A model generated the notes under the pieces. That model saw nothing but the letters and a program-made list of their open reading frames with translations, was not told where the DNA came from and ran no database searches. Positions 21,550-31,797 of a DNA stretch of 64,000 nt are shown in pieces. The stretch comes from Aradus depressus (taxonomy: Eukaryota > Arthropoda > Insecta > Hemiptera > Aradidae). The translations under genes and the position numbers were made by a program. Within the stretch, counting starts at the first letter, position 1; each line of letters begins with the position of its first letter. The stretch spans positions 16,582,027-16,646,026 of the forward strand of contig OY759221.1 of the NCBI GenBank assembly GCA_963662175.1, given 5' to 3'.

Positions 21550-22710
21550 TCACTTCCCCAACTATACGAAGTACATTAGACCTTCGATTATCCGCGGCTT
21601 TAGGTTCCAGAGGAAGCGAGGATAATGTAAAAGTGTGGACAACCGAAGGTTTTAAGTTTTGGGAATTTTGGTGAATAAAAAAATATATTAAAAAAGAAAA
21701 CATGTAAATGTGTATTATGCATACAGAAATATGAAAATTTCTACGACATACCTATGTACTTTTTGTTTTATGAAACTGTTTTAATAAAAAAAAAAAAAGT
21801 TTATTATGTTTGGTTAACATTTTCCTTTTGTTTTTTAAATATTTCTTCGCGAAGTTCTCTGTTGTTTATACCACTTCAAGATTGCATCTTCAATTTGCGT
21901 ATTTTTCGAAGCCTTGAGAGTTTTTTTTGAACTTGAAAAATGAGAATGAATAGTTGATTTTTTTCACCAAGTCCCGAACTGTATTTTTTCCAACGTCATA
22001 TACCGCGTTTTCTCTTAATATTTTCTTGATTTTTTTCGCTCCATGTTGACGCAAGAAAATTTAGACAACAACTGAATTTAAAATATGTAAAAATATCATA
22101 AAGCCAGAAAAGGGGAGGAAAAAAAAAAAAAAAAAAAAAAATACGTTCATTTTGTAAACAAACTTTACTAAGAAAAGGAATGAGGGGGAAGAAAGAGAGT
22201 TTTAATCAATTTCCTAGAAAAATAGGAGTCCTGTCGTTTTTTGCGCTTGTTAACAGGTGTTTCCATTTTTTTTAGAGCGGTTAATCCGGAGTCCGGTTAA
22301 TTGAGGGGCCGATAATCGAGGATCTACTGTACAGAAAAAAATAATGAATCCGTTCAATGATTTTTTGTACATAATTTCATGTTTTCCGATCCTCTGCTTC
22401 GAAAAAAGTCGTCGATGAATCATCTGCTATGTACTTCCCAGCACGAAAAAATCAGTTACATTTTCACTTTCCCTCCAAATCCAATCGATCGTTCGGGCTA
22501 AAACTCCATATTTGACTGACATATTGGCTGAGTCCTCAAACCTAATTCTGTGTCGAAACATTCATTAGGGTTTTTGAGTCGAGTCCCCTCTGATCCCCCC
22601 CCCCCCTCCTTTCGGCCGATTTCGCTGAAAATTGACAGGTCGTCGAAATAGAGTACTGAATTGCATGACAGTACATTCATTATATCGGTAGTTAGTTGTG
22701 ACTCATGCCC
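21550..22710. repeat. Family A pieces around Tigger 2
   Basis: A plus-strand head (CTTCCCCAACTATACGAAG) before 21573, continuing at 22332-22430, then a minus-strand 3' half (22440-22680). Confidence 0.7.
21574..22329 (-). mobile_element. Second pogo/Tigger-like element, non-autonomous
   Basis: The ends CATTAGACCTTCGATTATCC and the reverse-complement match CAGTAGATCCTCGATTATCG form an imperfect TIR flanked by TA (21572-21573, 22330-22331). The minus strand encodes a broken CENP-B-type HTH: VYDVGKNTVRDLVKKINYSF, then after a frameshift NTQIEDAILKWYKQQRTSRR (about 22065-21845). It lies in a family A head. The sequence is 756 bp and has no catalytic core. Confidence 0.75.
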
Positions 22711-22888
22711 GGGCTTCAACTATGAGGTCATATCGCCTACTACCAGAGCGCTCTTTCGTCACGAAGAGTCCTTAACGATTACCTGACAACGTAGAGGCTC
22801 GGGACCATCGCTTAACGTCCCACCTAAAGGACGGCGTGCTCAAGGTTTTTCTCACCTCCCAAATAAAAAACCTAAAGGCCTCAGCCTC
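22687..22888 (-). mobile_element. SINE-B, head-truncated
   Basis: Minus-strand tail and body with an internal deletion after CTTTCGTCAC. It stops after GGCCTCAGCC before the B box. Confidence 0.8.
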
Positions 22889-22894
22889 ACAAAA

Positions 22895-23000
22895 AAAACA
22901 TATGAAAATTTATATTTAAATTCAAAACCCCCATAAGGACAACAACTATTAATTTTCCGCGAAATCGACAGAAGAGAAGAAGGGTCAGATGACGGCTCAA
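22895..23000 (+). repeat. Family A internal fragment
   Basis: ATTTAAATTCAAAACCCCCA and the CGAAATCGACAGAAG module. Confidence 0.6.
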
Positions 23001-24680
23001 CATAAACACATAGAGACCAATACAAAATCGTACATTGAGAGGGGTGTTCGTTAAGAGAACAAAATTAAACTTACCCCGGCCCATTCTAGATTAAGAATGA
23101 ATTTATGAAACGACCTACTGATAAACATAAATTAGTTCGTAACAGTATCAATGTTCATTAGAAGTATTATTTACTTTGTATTTACTTCATTGATACATGA
23201 CATATATTTACTGAGGGGAGACGGGTGAACAACACTGGAGTAATGAGTGCGTACACATATAAAATATAATTAGTAAGGTGTCGGCAAAATTCCTACCATT
23301 ATTAATTTTAGCCCCTATGTATTTTATATATCCATAATTAATAATGTAATACATACCATGTATATAGTTGGTTTACCTCCTCAAGGGTGAAGTGGTGGTT
23401 AAATACCCCCAAGGCCCTTCACCCTTGCAACATTATAGGCTGGCCTACTACATCATGAAACATTCTAGCTTCAATAATGTTACAATTTCCGAGCTATACA
23501 AAGTATAGAAGAAATGTGTAGGTTAAGTTTTCACAGGTATTTCATGTTTTTCAAACCCCTAATTCTAAAAATGAAACAAAAAATTTCTACCTGAAAAAAT
23601 TGTATGTTTCTATGAAATTTAGTTTATTTATTGTAATTTGAACGATTTCTCACAAACTTAATAAATATATATATATACAGGGTGTTCATTTTATCTTGAC
23701 CCAGGTAAATAACTCAAAAAATAATTATTTTCTCAAAAAAAGCTTGAGACAAAAAATGTAGAGTAGAATTGACCGCATTATTTGCTGTAATCTAATTTTT
23801 AAACAAATGAAAATTTTTAACTTTAATTTGAGTACAATAATTTCAACAAGTCTCCTTACACAAAATATTGGAAATATCCAAGATGGACGGTCGCAGCATC
23901 CATAAAGATAAAGACACTTTATACAATAGAATAAAAGTACAAATAACAACTTATACATAGAACACCTCATAGAACAAAATAAAGATGTTGAGAAACACAG
24001 ATAAACTTATATTAGTTTGGAAAATAAAGGAAATTAAAAATGAAACATGTTTATAAGATTAAGTCATTGAAAATGAGCAATGCCCGAAACTGTTTGACTA
24101 TTATACAAAAAAGATGAATAAATAGTGAAACTGTAAACTAATTGGGAGAGAAGACCTATAAAGAAAAAAATTTTAACGTTTTTTATGAATTTTAAAAAAA
24201 AAAATTTTTACTGTCAACCTATTATTATTATTTTATTTTTTTTTTTGCAGATTTAGATTCCTGAGGAAAAATTAATAGGAGGTTAAATGAGACATTTTTT
24301 TGTTAGACCAATATTAATGAATTTTGTAGTAAATGTTCGAACTGATGTCCTTCAACTTCATATATATACCTTATATATACCTACTCCTATTTGACAAACG
24401 ACTTATCTGGAACCCCACACAAGTCTGAAAATACAAGAAATAAACAGAAGTTGTAAACTTTTAGAGAGAGTCTTATAAACCAGAGATCTAAATTATCTCT
24501 CAAAACAAAACGAATATTATATATAATATTCTCCTGAAACCTTTGCGAACTCCAAAAATTTCTCTCATTGTTAAAAAGTTGGTGATTCACCGACAATTTA
24601 CTTCCTCAGGGTCTCTGTGGCCATTGGCACCGGTGATTCACAGATTTTTTTTTATATAACTTGGCATCATGATATCCAAT
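23001..24680. other. No gene seen
   Basis: AT-rich. A terminus-like ACAGGGTGTTCATTTTATC at 23677 hints at a decayed DNA element, but no matching end was found. Confidence 0.35.
23490..23640 (+). repeat. Family A head fragment
   Basis: GCTATACAAAGTATAGAAGA head, then ATTTCATGTTTTTCAAACCC. Confidence 0.6.
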
Positions 24681-24966
24681 GCAGAGCCCGCTCTTTCGTC
24701 ACTCTGGTGGACATGAGCCCGACTCTACTGTAGGAGTCCTAAATGTTGCCTATCCTAAATTTTTATTCACCTAGAGTAGGGGGTCTTTAACGAGTACTTG
24801 ACATCGTACAGGCTCGGGACCATCGCTTAACGTCCCATCCGAAGGGCGGCGTGCTTAAGTTTATTTTACCTCCCAGATAAAATAAAGTAAGAGCCTCGGC
24901 CAGGTTTCAAACCCACGATTTTGAGCTCAGAAGACAAGCACGCATACAACTGAGCTACCAGCGCCC
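24681..24966 (-). mobile_element. SINE-B
   Basis: Minus strand. Head GGCGCTGGTAGCTCAGTTG and body complete, with the tail truncated. Confidence 0.87.
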
Positions 24967-25435
24967 TTACTGGGTATAAGAAAATAATGTGTTAGCATCA
25001 GCTGATTTCTTTGTTTCATTGTACAATGTAAATTTGAGAGTGACTTTCTTATGCCCGTTAATGCCAGAATGAAATGATTTTGAGAGTGATCTGTACAAAA
25101 GTGGCAGGTATAAGAATGTCCTCTTACTCCCTCACTATACTTTTTATTTATTTTTAATCCTTTTAAATGAAAAAAACTACCCATAATAAAAATATATTTA
25201 AGAATTTGTTCCAATGTACATTTTGAACATTTTATGGTGGGATATAACTTCGTTTGTATTGGTAAGTATCAGGGAGGGGGGAGGGCTTAACCCTCCTAAT
25301 ACCAGGTGAAAAAGAAAACGTCAAGTACCACATGGGGTCTCTAAAGATTTTTACTGCTGGCGCCATTTTATATATATATATAAAATTTATATATATATAT
25401 TTATATATATATGTCTTTTTAGAAGATAAACAAAA

Positions 25436-25514
25436 AGGGCCTCGGCCGGGTTTCGAACCCACGACCTTGAGCTCAGAAGGCAAGCACGCAGACCACTGAG
25501 CTACAGGCACCCTC
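25436..25514 (-). mobile_element. SINE-B tRNA-like head only
   Basis: Minus strand. Only the 75-bp tRNA-derived region with A and B boxes, joined to an AT repeat. Confidence 0.8.
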
Positions 25515-25562
25515 AAAAAAAATTAATAATATATAAAATTACAAAAAAAAAAAATGTATTAT

Positions 25563-26030
25563 TTCCCCTTTAACTTTCCCAGCTATACAAAGTAATATGA
25601 TCTGTCGGAAATTCGATGTCCAGTTTTCACCGGAATTTCATGGCTTCCGTCCCCCGAATACCAAAAATGAAAGAAAATATTTCCTCTCCGTCTGTGTGCT
25701 TGACACATTAACTCCAGATAGAATGATTGTATCGACATAAAATTTTATATGTGTACCCAGAATCCCATAAGGACGACTCACATACATTTTCAGCCAAATC
25801 GACCAAAAGAAAAGGAGGGATTAGGGGAGAGGCTCAACACAAAAACCCTAATAACTGCCGATGTTATGAATATATTGACATAAAATTTGTATGAAGATTC
25901 AGAAATCTCTGTGTTGATTGATTATTGATTTTTAACCGAAATGATCAATTGGTTTTGGAGGGGGAGCAAAAACTTAATTGATAGGTTTGTGCTGGGAAAG
26001 CACATTGCCGATTCATCGACGATTTTTTTT
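25563..26030 (+). repeat. Family A, near-complete short copy
   Basis: It runs head to tail: TTTCCCAGCTATACAAAGTA, ACTCCAGATAGAATGATTGT, AGCCAAATCGACC, ACTGCCGATGTTATGAATAT, TGATAGGTTTGTGCTGGGAA, ending CCGATTCATCGACGATTTTT. It is about 470 bp with one internal module fewer than the longest copies. Confidence 0.8.
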
Positions 26031-26507
26031 TAAATTTATTTAAACCGTTTTTTTTTTTGAAATTTATATTGTCTTACCTGTTCGTATAATAATTTGTAAA
26101 AAAATAAATAAATATATATATATAAATATATATAATGACAAGACGGATCGGGTTACCTGGGAGTGATCGGGTGAAAAGTATGCTGATAAGTACGAAGAGC
26201 ATGTTGCCGAACTGCGGACCGGATCAGACAGCGCGAAACAACCTCAACAAACCCATGTTAAAGACTGAGGGTACTTCACCCCCCACTATACCCTCCGTGC
26301 CCCCACCCCGGTCTCTTTCACCCCCGCCCATCAACCCCAATCTTACCACTTATCTTAATTAAAACCTGCCCTAATTTCATACCTTTTTTTTTTTTTTTTT
26401 TTTTACAAATTTAATACCCTTTTTTGACTACCAATTATCAAATAATATATGATTTCTAGAATGATAATTCATCAAGGATACTGAAAGAAGAATTTTAACG
26501 TAAGGAA
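26031..26507. other. No gene recognised
   Basis: A 75-codon Pro-rich frame (26135-26362) sits between AT microsatellite and a run of about 22 T's. It may be the start of a LINE ORF1, but nothing follows. Confidence 0.3.
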
Positions 26508-26650
26508 CGGGCTTTAACTACTAGGTCATATCGCCTACTACCAGAGCGCTTTTTTGTCACAGCCCGACTCTACAATAAAAGTTCTAAATTTTGCCGACCC
26601 TAAATTTTTGTTCAACTAGGGGTCTTCAACGAGTACCTGACATCGTACAT
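26508..26650 (-). mobile_element. SINE-B 3' fragment
   Basis: Minus strand. Tail half only (CATATCGCCTACTACCAGAG through the ACATCGTAC block). Confidence 0.75.
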
Positions 26651-27200
26651 CCCCCTCCAAAACCAGTAGACTGTTTGCGCTAATATTCAATAGTTGACTT
26701 ACATAAGGGACTTAACAGTGGAAGAACGGTATCAAAATGAGAAATGGATATCTACACAGATGGCTCAGCTGATTCGGCCATTACTAATGCAGGGATATAC
26801 TCCAGAAATTACCAAAATGCTGCTGCATTAGGCATGAGGCGAATAATTTTGACATCAAACTTACCGAAGATAGTCCAAAAGAAAAGTTTGCCCTCCTGAT
26901 TGACTCGCAGGCCACAATTAAGTCCCTCACTAAACCGGGAGCTGACCAGCACACTTCGTGAGGGGAAAATTATAGTACTCCAATGCTGGTAGGATGTCTA
27001 AGAATCCCTGATGAAACAGCCTACCCCCCCCCCCCCCCCTCCAACAATCTGGCTGCTCAAAGAAGCTGATTGACTGGATTTACAAAGATCTGCTGAGGGG
27101 ACACCAGATAAGCGCAGCTGCTGGCATGGGGAGTCAATATGAAGATGGCTGATATTGTGAGAAGTGATTATTTCACAGATTGTCTAATAAAATGTAGTAT

Positions 27201-27825
27201 GACCTCTCACAGATTTTTATTAGTAGTAGCTAGCCGGCTTTCGAGGTTACCCTCACCATCAGACAGTCTACAAAAGAAACCATCCTTAGTATAAATAATA
27301 TAAAGAGGGCGCCGGTAGCTCAGTGGTATGCGTGCTTGCCTTAAAACTCGACCGAGGCCCTTAGTTTATTTTATCTGGAAGGTAAAATAAACTTAAGCAC
27401 GCCGTCCTTTGGATGGGACATTAAGCGATGGTCCCGAGCCTGTACGATGTCAGGTACTCGTTAGAGACCCCTCCCTAGGCGAATAAAAATTTAGAGTAGG
27501 CAAAATTTAGGACTCCCTCAGTAGAGTCGGGCTCAGTAGTAGGCGATATGACCTCGTAGTTAAAGCCCGGACATGAGTCATAAAACCTAACCAAACCTAT
27601 AATATAAAGGCAACAAAGATGAATGAATTTTTCATTCAAATTTCAAAAATTTTTATCAGGTATGGTTATTTAAAATTTTTTTTCAACCTTTTATAATTTA
27701 ATGTATTTATATTTATCTTTGTTTCCTTTATATTATATATTGGATGGTTTCTTTTGTAGACTGCTTGATGATGAGGGTAACCTCGAAAGCCGGCTAGCTA
27801 GTACTAATAAAAATCTGTGAGAGGT
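27201..27825 (+). mobile_element. Foldback element, second family, with SINE inside
   Basis: Arms 27201-27286 and about 27740-27825 are inverted copies (a few mismatches) starting GACCTCTCACAG. Each arm carries a GATG(G/A)TGAGG-GTAA-CCTCGAAAG hairpin with a hammerhead-like layout. A SINE-B copy (27306-27598) sits in the spacer. The foldback interrupts a RNase H-bearing LINE fragment. Confidence 0.7.
27306..27598 (+). mobile_element. SINE-B inside foldback, 11-bp TSD
   Basis: Flanked by ATAATATAAAG (27295-27305, 27599-27609). The region between A and B boxes is partly deleted. The tail is CCTAACCAAACCT. Confidence 0.9.
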
Positions 27826-28250
27826 CTCTGGAGGAGAAACATCGAATAGCTGACGTCATGGCTAGGAGAGTATAGGTGGCCAACTTCAGGATGCTTACAG
27901 GACTGTCTCCAGAAACATCTTAAGAGGATAGGAGTGGCTAACTGCCCGATATGCAACGATGGGCAATTGACGGCGGATCACTTTCCATCCTGCTCTGCGC
28001 TGATTGATGTCGTCCAAGACCGGGGTAACATGTCCCACGATAAATAGTATAAGGTGTCACTGTATTAGGCTGCAAGACACCGCATGGCTGAAATGCGGGC
28101 GTAGGATTAAAAAATAATACTAAAAGATAATAACCGTTTATGCACCTAATCTATGAGCTATCTTAATGTATACATTCTTATGACGTATCCTATTACCATG
28201 TTATGGTTTAACGAAAATAAATACTACTATTATTATTATTATTATATAAG

Positions 28251-28632
28251 AAAGTAAAAACTCATAAAAACTAAAATTGAAGTAAGAATATTAAGAAAAA
28301 GTTTAATTTCCAATCTAATCAATCGACTTTGAAGGAAGTTTATTGACGAATATATAAGATAGACTCCAACAAGTAGGTAGGGATACTGCTATTATCCCAG
28401 AAAAGGGATTTTCCTGGATATACTCCCCGTGAGAGGGGATAGACTCATACAAGGCAGCTCTGAATGGTAATGACACCCTGGAATGGAGGCTCAGCTTCCT
28501 CATAAGATAGCTACGTAGAGATCCGTTGATACACTAAACATGAGTTTTTTTTACATTATTTCATCGTTTCTTTTAAAAAAAATGTCTTCGGTCTCTTTGT
28601 ATGCCCTTATAATGTATTATCAATGAATACCA
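28251..28632. other. No gene seen
   Basis: A 62-codon minus frame at 28315-28503 has no recognised domain. Confidence 0.3.
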
Positions 28633-28642
28633 TACAAGTAAA

Positions 28643-28947
28643 GCGAGCTCAAGATCGTGGGTTCGAAACCCGACCGAGACCCTTAGTTTATTTTATCTGG
28701 GAGATAAAATAAACTAAAAAGCACGCCTTCCTTTGGATGGGACGTTAAGCGATGGTCCCGAGCCTGTACGATCTCAGGTACCCCAGGTACCCTAGGTGAA
28801 TAAAAATTTAGGGTAGGCAAAATTTAGGACTCCCACAGAAGAGTCGGGCTCATGTCCACCAGAGGGACGAAAGTGCGCTCTGGTAGTATGCGGCGATATG
28901 ACCTCGTAGTTAAAGCCCGGGCATGAGTCATAAAACCTAACCTAACC
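28643..28947 (+). mobile_element. SINE-B, 5'-truncated, 10-bp TSD
   Basis: TSD TACAAGTAAA (28633-28642, 28948-28957). The A box is missing; the B box and body are present. The tail CCTAACCTAACC equals the inverse of TTAGG telomere repeats. Confidence 0.9.
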
Positions 28948-28984
28948 TACAAGTAAAATTAACCGTTTTCCGGTAAATTAAGGG

Positions 28985-29730
28985 AACGCCTAGAAATGTC
29001 GTCGGTGAATCACCAGCAAATACCCAGATCGTATTAATGAATTAAATTTTCGCTTCCCCTCGAAACCAGTCAACTATTTGTGCTAATAGTCAATAATTAA
29101 CTCACATGGGAACTTGTAATTCCTCATACTAAATTTTGTGTCGATAAGTTCATTACATTGGCAGTTATTAAGGTTATGGAATTGAACCCCCTTTCCGTCG
29201 GCTGATATAGCTGAAAATTAAGTGTTGTTCTTAGTTTTCCGTACTCCTGATTCCAAAAATAAAAAAAAAATAAAAATCTGTGTGCACGATAACTCCCGAT
29301 AGAATTAATATATCGACACGAAATTGTATAAGTGCATTTAGAACCCTGTAACTGGACGACAACTCTTGATTTTCACCCAATCGCTCTTAGGGGGAATTAG
29401 GAGGGAGGCTTAGCAAAAACTTTAACAACTGCCGTTCTAATTAAGGTATTGACACGAAATTTCATATATAAATTCAAATTCCTGTAAGGACGACACCTAT
29501 CAATTTTCAGGGGAATCAGCCTGAGGGAAGAGGGGGTAACCTCAAATACCTAAAAATTGTCGATGTATCAACACAAAATTTAATAAGAGCATTTAAAAGT
29601 CACTATGTAAGTCAAATTTAGAGTTTTAGCCCAAACAGTCGATTTGCTTTGGAGGAAGAGCGAAAACGTAATTGATTATTTCGTACTGGGGAAGTTCAAA
29701 GCTGGTGATTCACCAAAGACTTACTTTTTT
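28985..29730. repeat. Family A, minus half then plus copy
   Basis: 28985-29220 is a minus-strand 3' half. 29228-29730 is a plus copy through GATTATTTCGTACTGGGGAA and GTGATTCACCAAAGAC. Confidence 0.75.
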
Positions 29731-30222
29731 TTAAATTAATTATATATACAAAAATTGTAAGCAATACTTTTAGGAAGAGTCTAAATTGACAAAAGGTTTT
29801 TTCCTCGATATGTTGTCCTGTTGCGACCAGTGATAACCTACGTGGGCCGATCTCCACAGCTGAACACTAACATAAATATTCTTCGAGAGGCCACAAAAAA
29901 ATAACAAAGTATGTTCTAAACGCATTCAAAATAATAAACTTCCTTCTTCACCATTTTGGAATAGAAGTAATAATAATAATAATACAAAAAAGTTATTAGT
30001 TAACGTCCCCCTTTCTGTATTTACTATTTAAATCCATTATTATTATGGCTTTATTTTAGTTTCATTAAATTAACTAATAATCCTCGATTTTTTTTTTTTT
30101 GTCTTTTATTTATTTCCTTTGTATTTTTCTGTATATCTGAGTACTTCTTTGAGTAACTAATTACAAAAAAAAAAAAAAACAGTACCAAAAGAGTATTTAT
30201 TGCAAAAAATATATTAATTTAT

Positions 30223-30522
30223 GAAAACTGACATTATTGCAGAGATATTGTGAAATAATTCAAATGAACTTGAATGAAATAAAACTCGTTTATTTGTGGT
30301 ATTGTCTAACTTCACAGAATATATACAAATGTATACATGGGAGTATTTTCGGTATTTCTCTACCATCCTCAGCCAAAAGCATAAGAGATAAGGCTAACAG
30401 TTAGTCTTATCTCTTATACTTTTGGCTGAGGGTGGCAGAAATACCGAAAGTACTCCCATGTATATATATTCTTTGCAATTAGACAATACCACAAATAAAC
30501 GAGTTTTATTTCAATCAAGTTC
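30223..30522 (+). mobile_element. Foldback element, copy 2, opposite orientation
   Basis: 300 bp, same family as 3955-4226 but reversed. The one-sided extension (GAAAACTGACATTATTGCAG) is now on the left. The TSD is ATATTAATTTAT (30211-30222, 30523-30534). The arms diverge slightly, and the left arm (read inverted) keeps CTGAGGA...GAAA. Confidence 0.8.
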
Positions 30523-30703
30523 ATATTAATTTATTGTTGAAAATAATATATAAAAAACAGTTTTATTTTATAAAACATTCTATTTATACTATACTTTCAT
30601 TTCAAATGATTTATTTTACAATGAAATTGTGTTTCAATCAATCCTGATGAAATAATGAAAGTTAATAATGTTCTATAGTCTGATTTATTTTTTCATAAAT
30701 AGA

Positions 30704-30790
30704 TCGAAGAATCCATGTTATCACGCATTGACAGCCTAGAGAAATTCTGCCCATGCCTACAAGAAATTCTCAAAGATGTCAATGATTAAA
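30704..30790 (+). CDS. Candidate terminal exon
   Basis: After TTTTTTCATAAATAG, about 28 codons read IEESMLSRIDSLEKFCPCLQ then EILKDVND and TAA. The amphipathic, coiled-coil-like composition is unlike surrounding repeats. AATAAA occurs near 30982. No upstream exon is identified. Confidence 0.3.
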
Positions 30791-31432
30791 GGCTAGCTAA
30801 GGTAAACAAGATATTCCTCAATGTAAACAGAGGAATTAAAGGGAACCGTGAAGGGAAGATAAATGCGGACGTATGTTTGTTGTCTCTGGAGGCCAGTTAC
30901 CAGAGAGCTCGTGTCCTGTGATTTGTCTCGTCACGTTGGAGCTGCTTGTCTCCCGGGCTCTGCAAATGTAAAAGAACAAAAAATAAATAAATAAAGGACC
31001 ATTTAGACTCCATACTGTGTACAAGTGAAGTGAAAATGATGATTATGAAGTTACGTTAAAAGCTGAATCTAGTCGGAAATAAAAAACAGTGGGAAGACAA
31101 CGTATTTTATTACTGTCAGAAATCTCGTCCCACAACATCATACCAACAAATATGAGAAAAAAAAAAAAATCGTAGGTCTTCAAACGATATCGCAGAAAAA
31201 TAGGTACCATCCTTATGGAGTTTTGAATTCAAATATAAGATTTCAGGTCGATATATTCAATACACCGTAAAGCGCCGGAAACCCAGGACGACTGTGTTCC
31301 GCAGCCATCGAGCCGGTCCACAGCCGAAGAACCTGTTTCCCAACACAAAGGGTAATGTCTCAGGGGGTCAGGAGCACCCATAAAAAAATTAATAAATAAA
31401 ATAAAGTTATTCTAATTTTTAAAAAATGAAAG

Positions 31433-31690
31433 ATGAGCTTTTTTCAGATCAAAATTCTTTTGACATGATTAATTTCTGGCGATCATTTCCCATACAGATG
31501 TGAACAACCATTTTCATCCATGGAATTGATTAAAAACAAAACGAGGTCGTGAATGACTGATTCAAATTTGAAGAATGCTCTGCTGCTGTCAGTAACAAAA
31601 ACACCAAACATTAAAAGACTAGCGAAATTCAAACAGGCTCAAAAGTCTCATTAATAATAAGTAATGTTTATGTGCTGTTGTAGGCTCTGG
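31433..31690 (+). pseudogene. hAT transposase C-terminus remnant
   Basis: The plus strand reads DMINFWRSFPIQ, then CEQPFSSMELIKNKTRS, a stop, and MTDSNLKNALLLSVTKTPNI ending QAQKSH plus stop. This is the hAT dimerisation region of the GTF2I-repeat/ZMYM-like type. A short deletion and one nonsense codon break it. The 3' sequence after the stop (31651-31690) is the same as 32042-32081 inverted, so this is a partial second copy of the adjacent hAT family. Confidence 0.65.
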
Positions 31691-31797
31691 CAGGCCGACC
31701 TCCTGACGATCCAAAGAGACGAGCAGGGGACCTCAACTATAAAGGGAGGGGGGAAGGGGAGAATTGGGGGGAACTGATGCCGAATTGTACTTCTAAT

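Larger units (their letters stand above)
26725..28250 (+). pseudogene. Degraded LINE 3' half with RNase H and zinc motif, split by foldback
   Basis: The left part (26740-26960) reads DIYTDGSADSAITNAGI, an RNase HI start. The right part (27880-28000) reads LTGLSPETS-like sequence, then HLKRIGVANCPICND and LTADHFPSCSAL, the post-RT C-x2-C...H...C motif. Stops and shifts are frequent. The 3' end is an (ATT)n tail at 28225-28247. Layout suggests an I-type LINE; the clade is inferred. Confidence 0.65.
29731..31432. other. Sparse sequence with one foldback and a candidate exon
   Basis: Apart from 30223-30522 and 30704-30790, nothing is identified. 30810-30960 and 31260-31380 are GC-balanced and non-repetitive. 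Confidence 0.35.
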
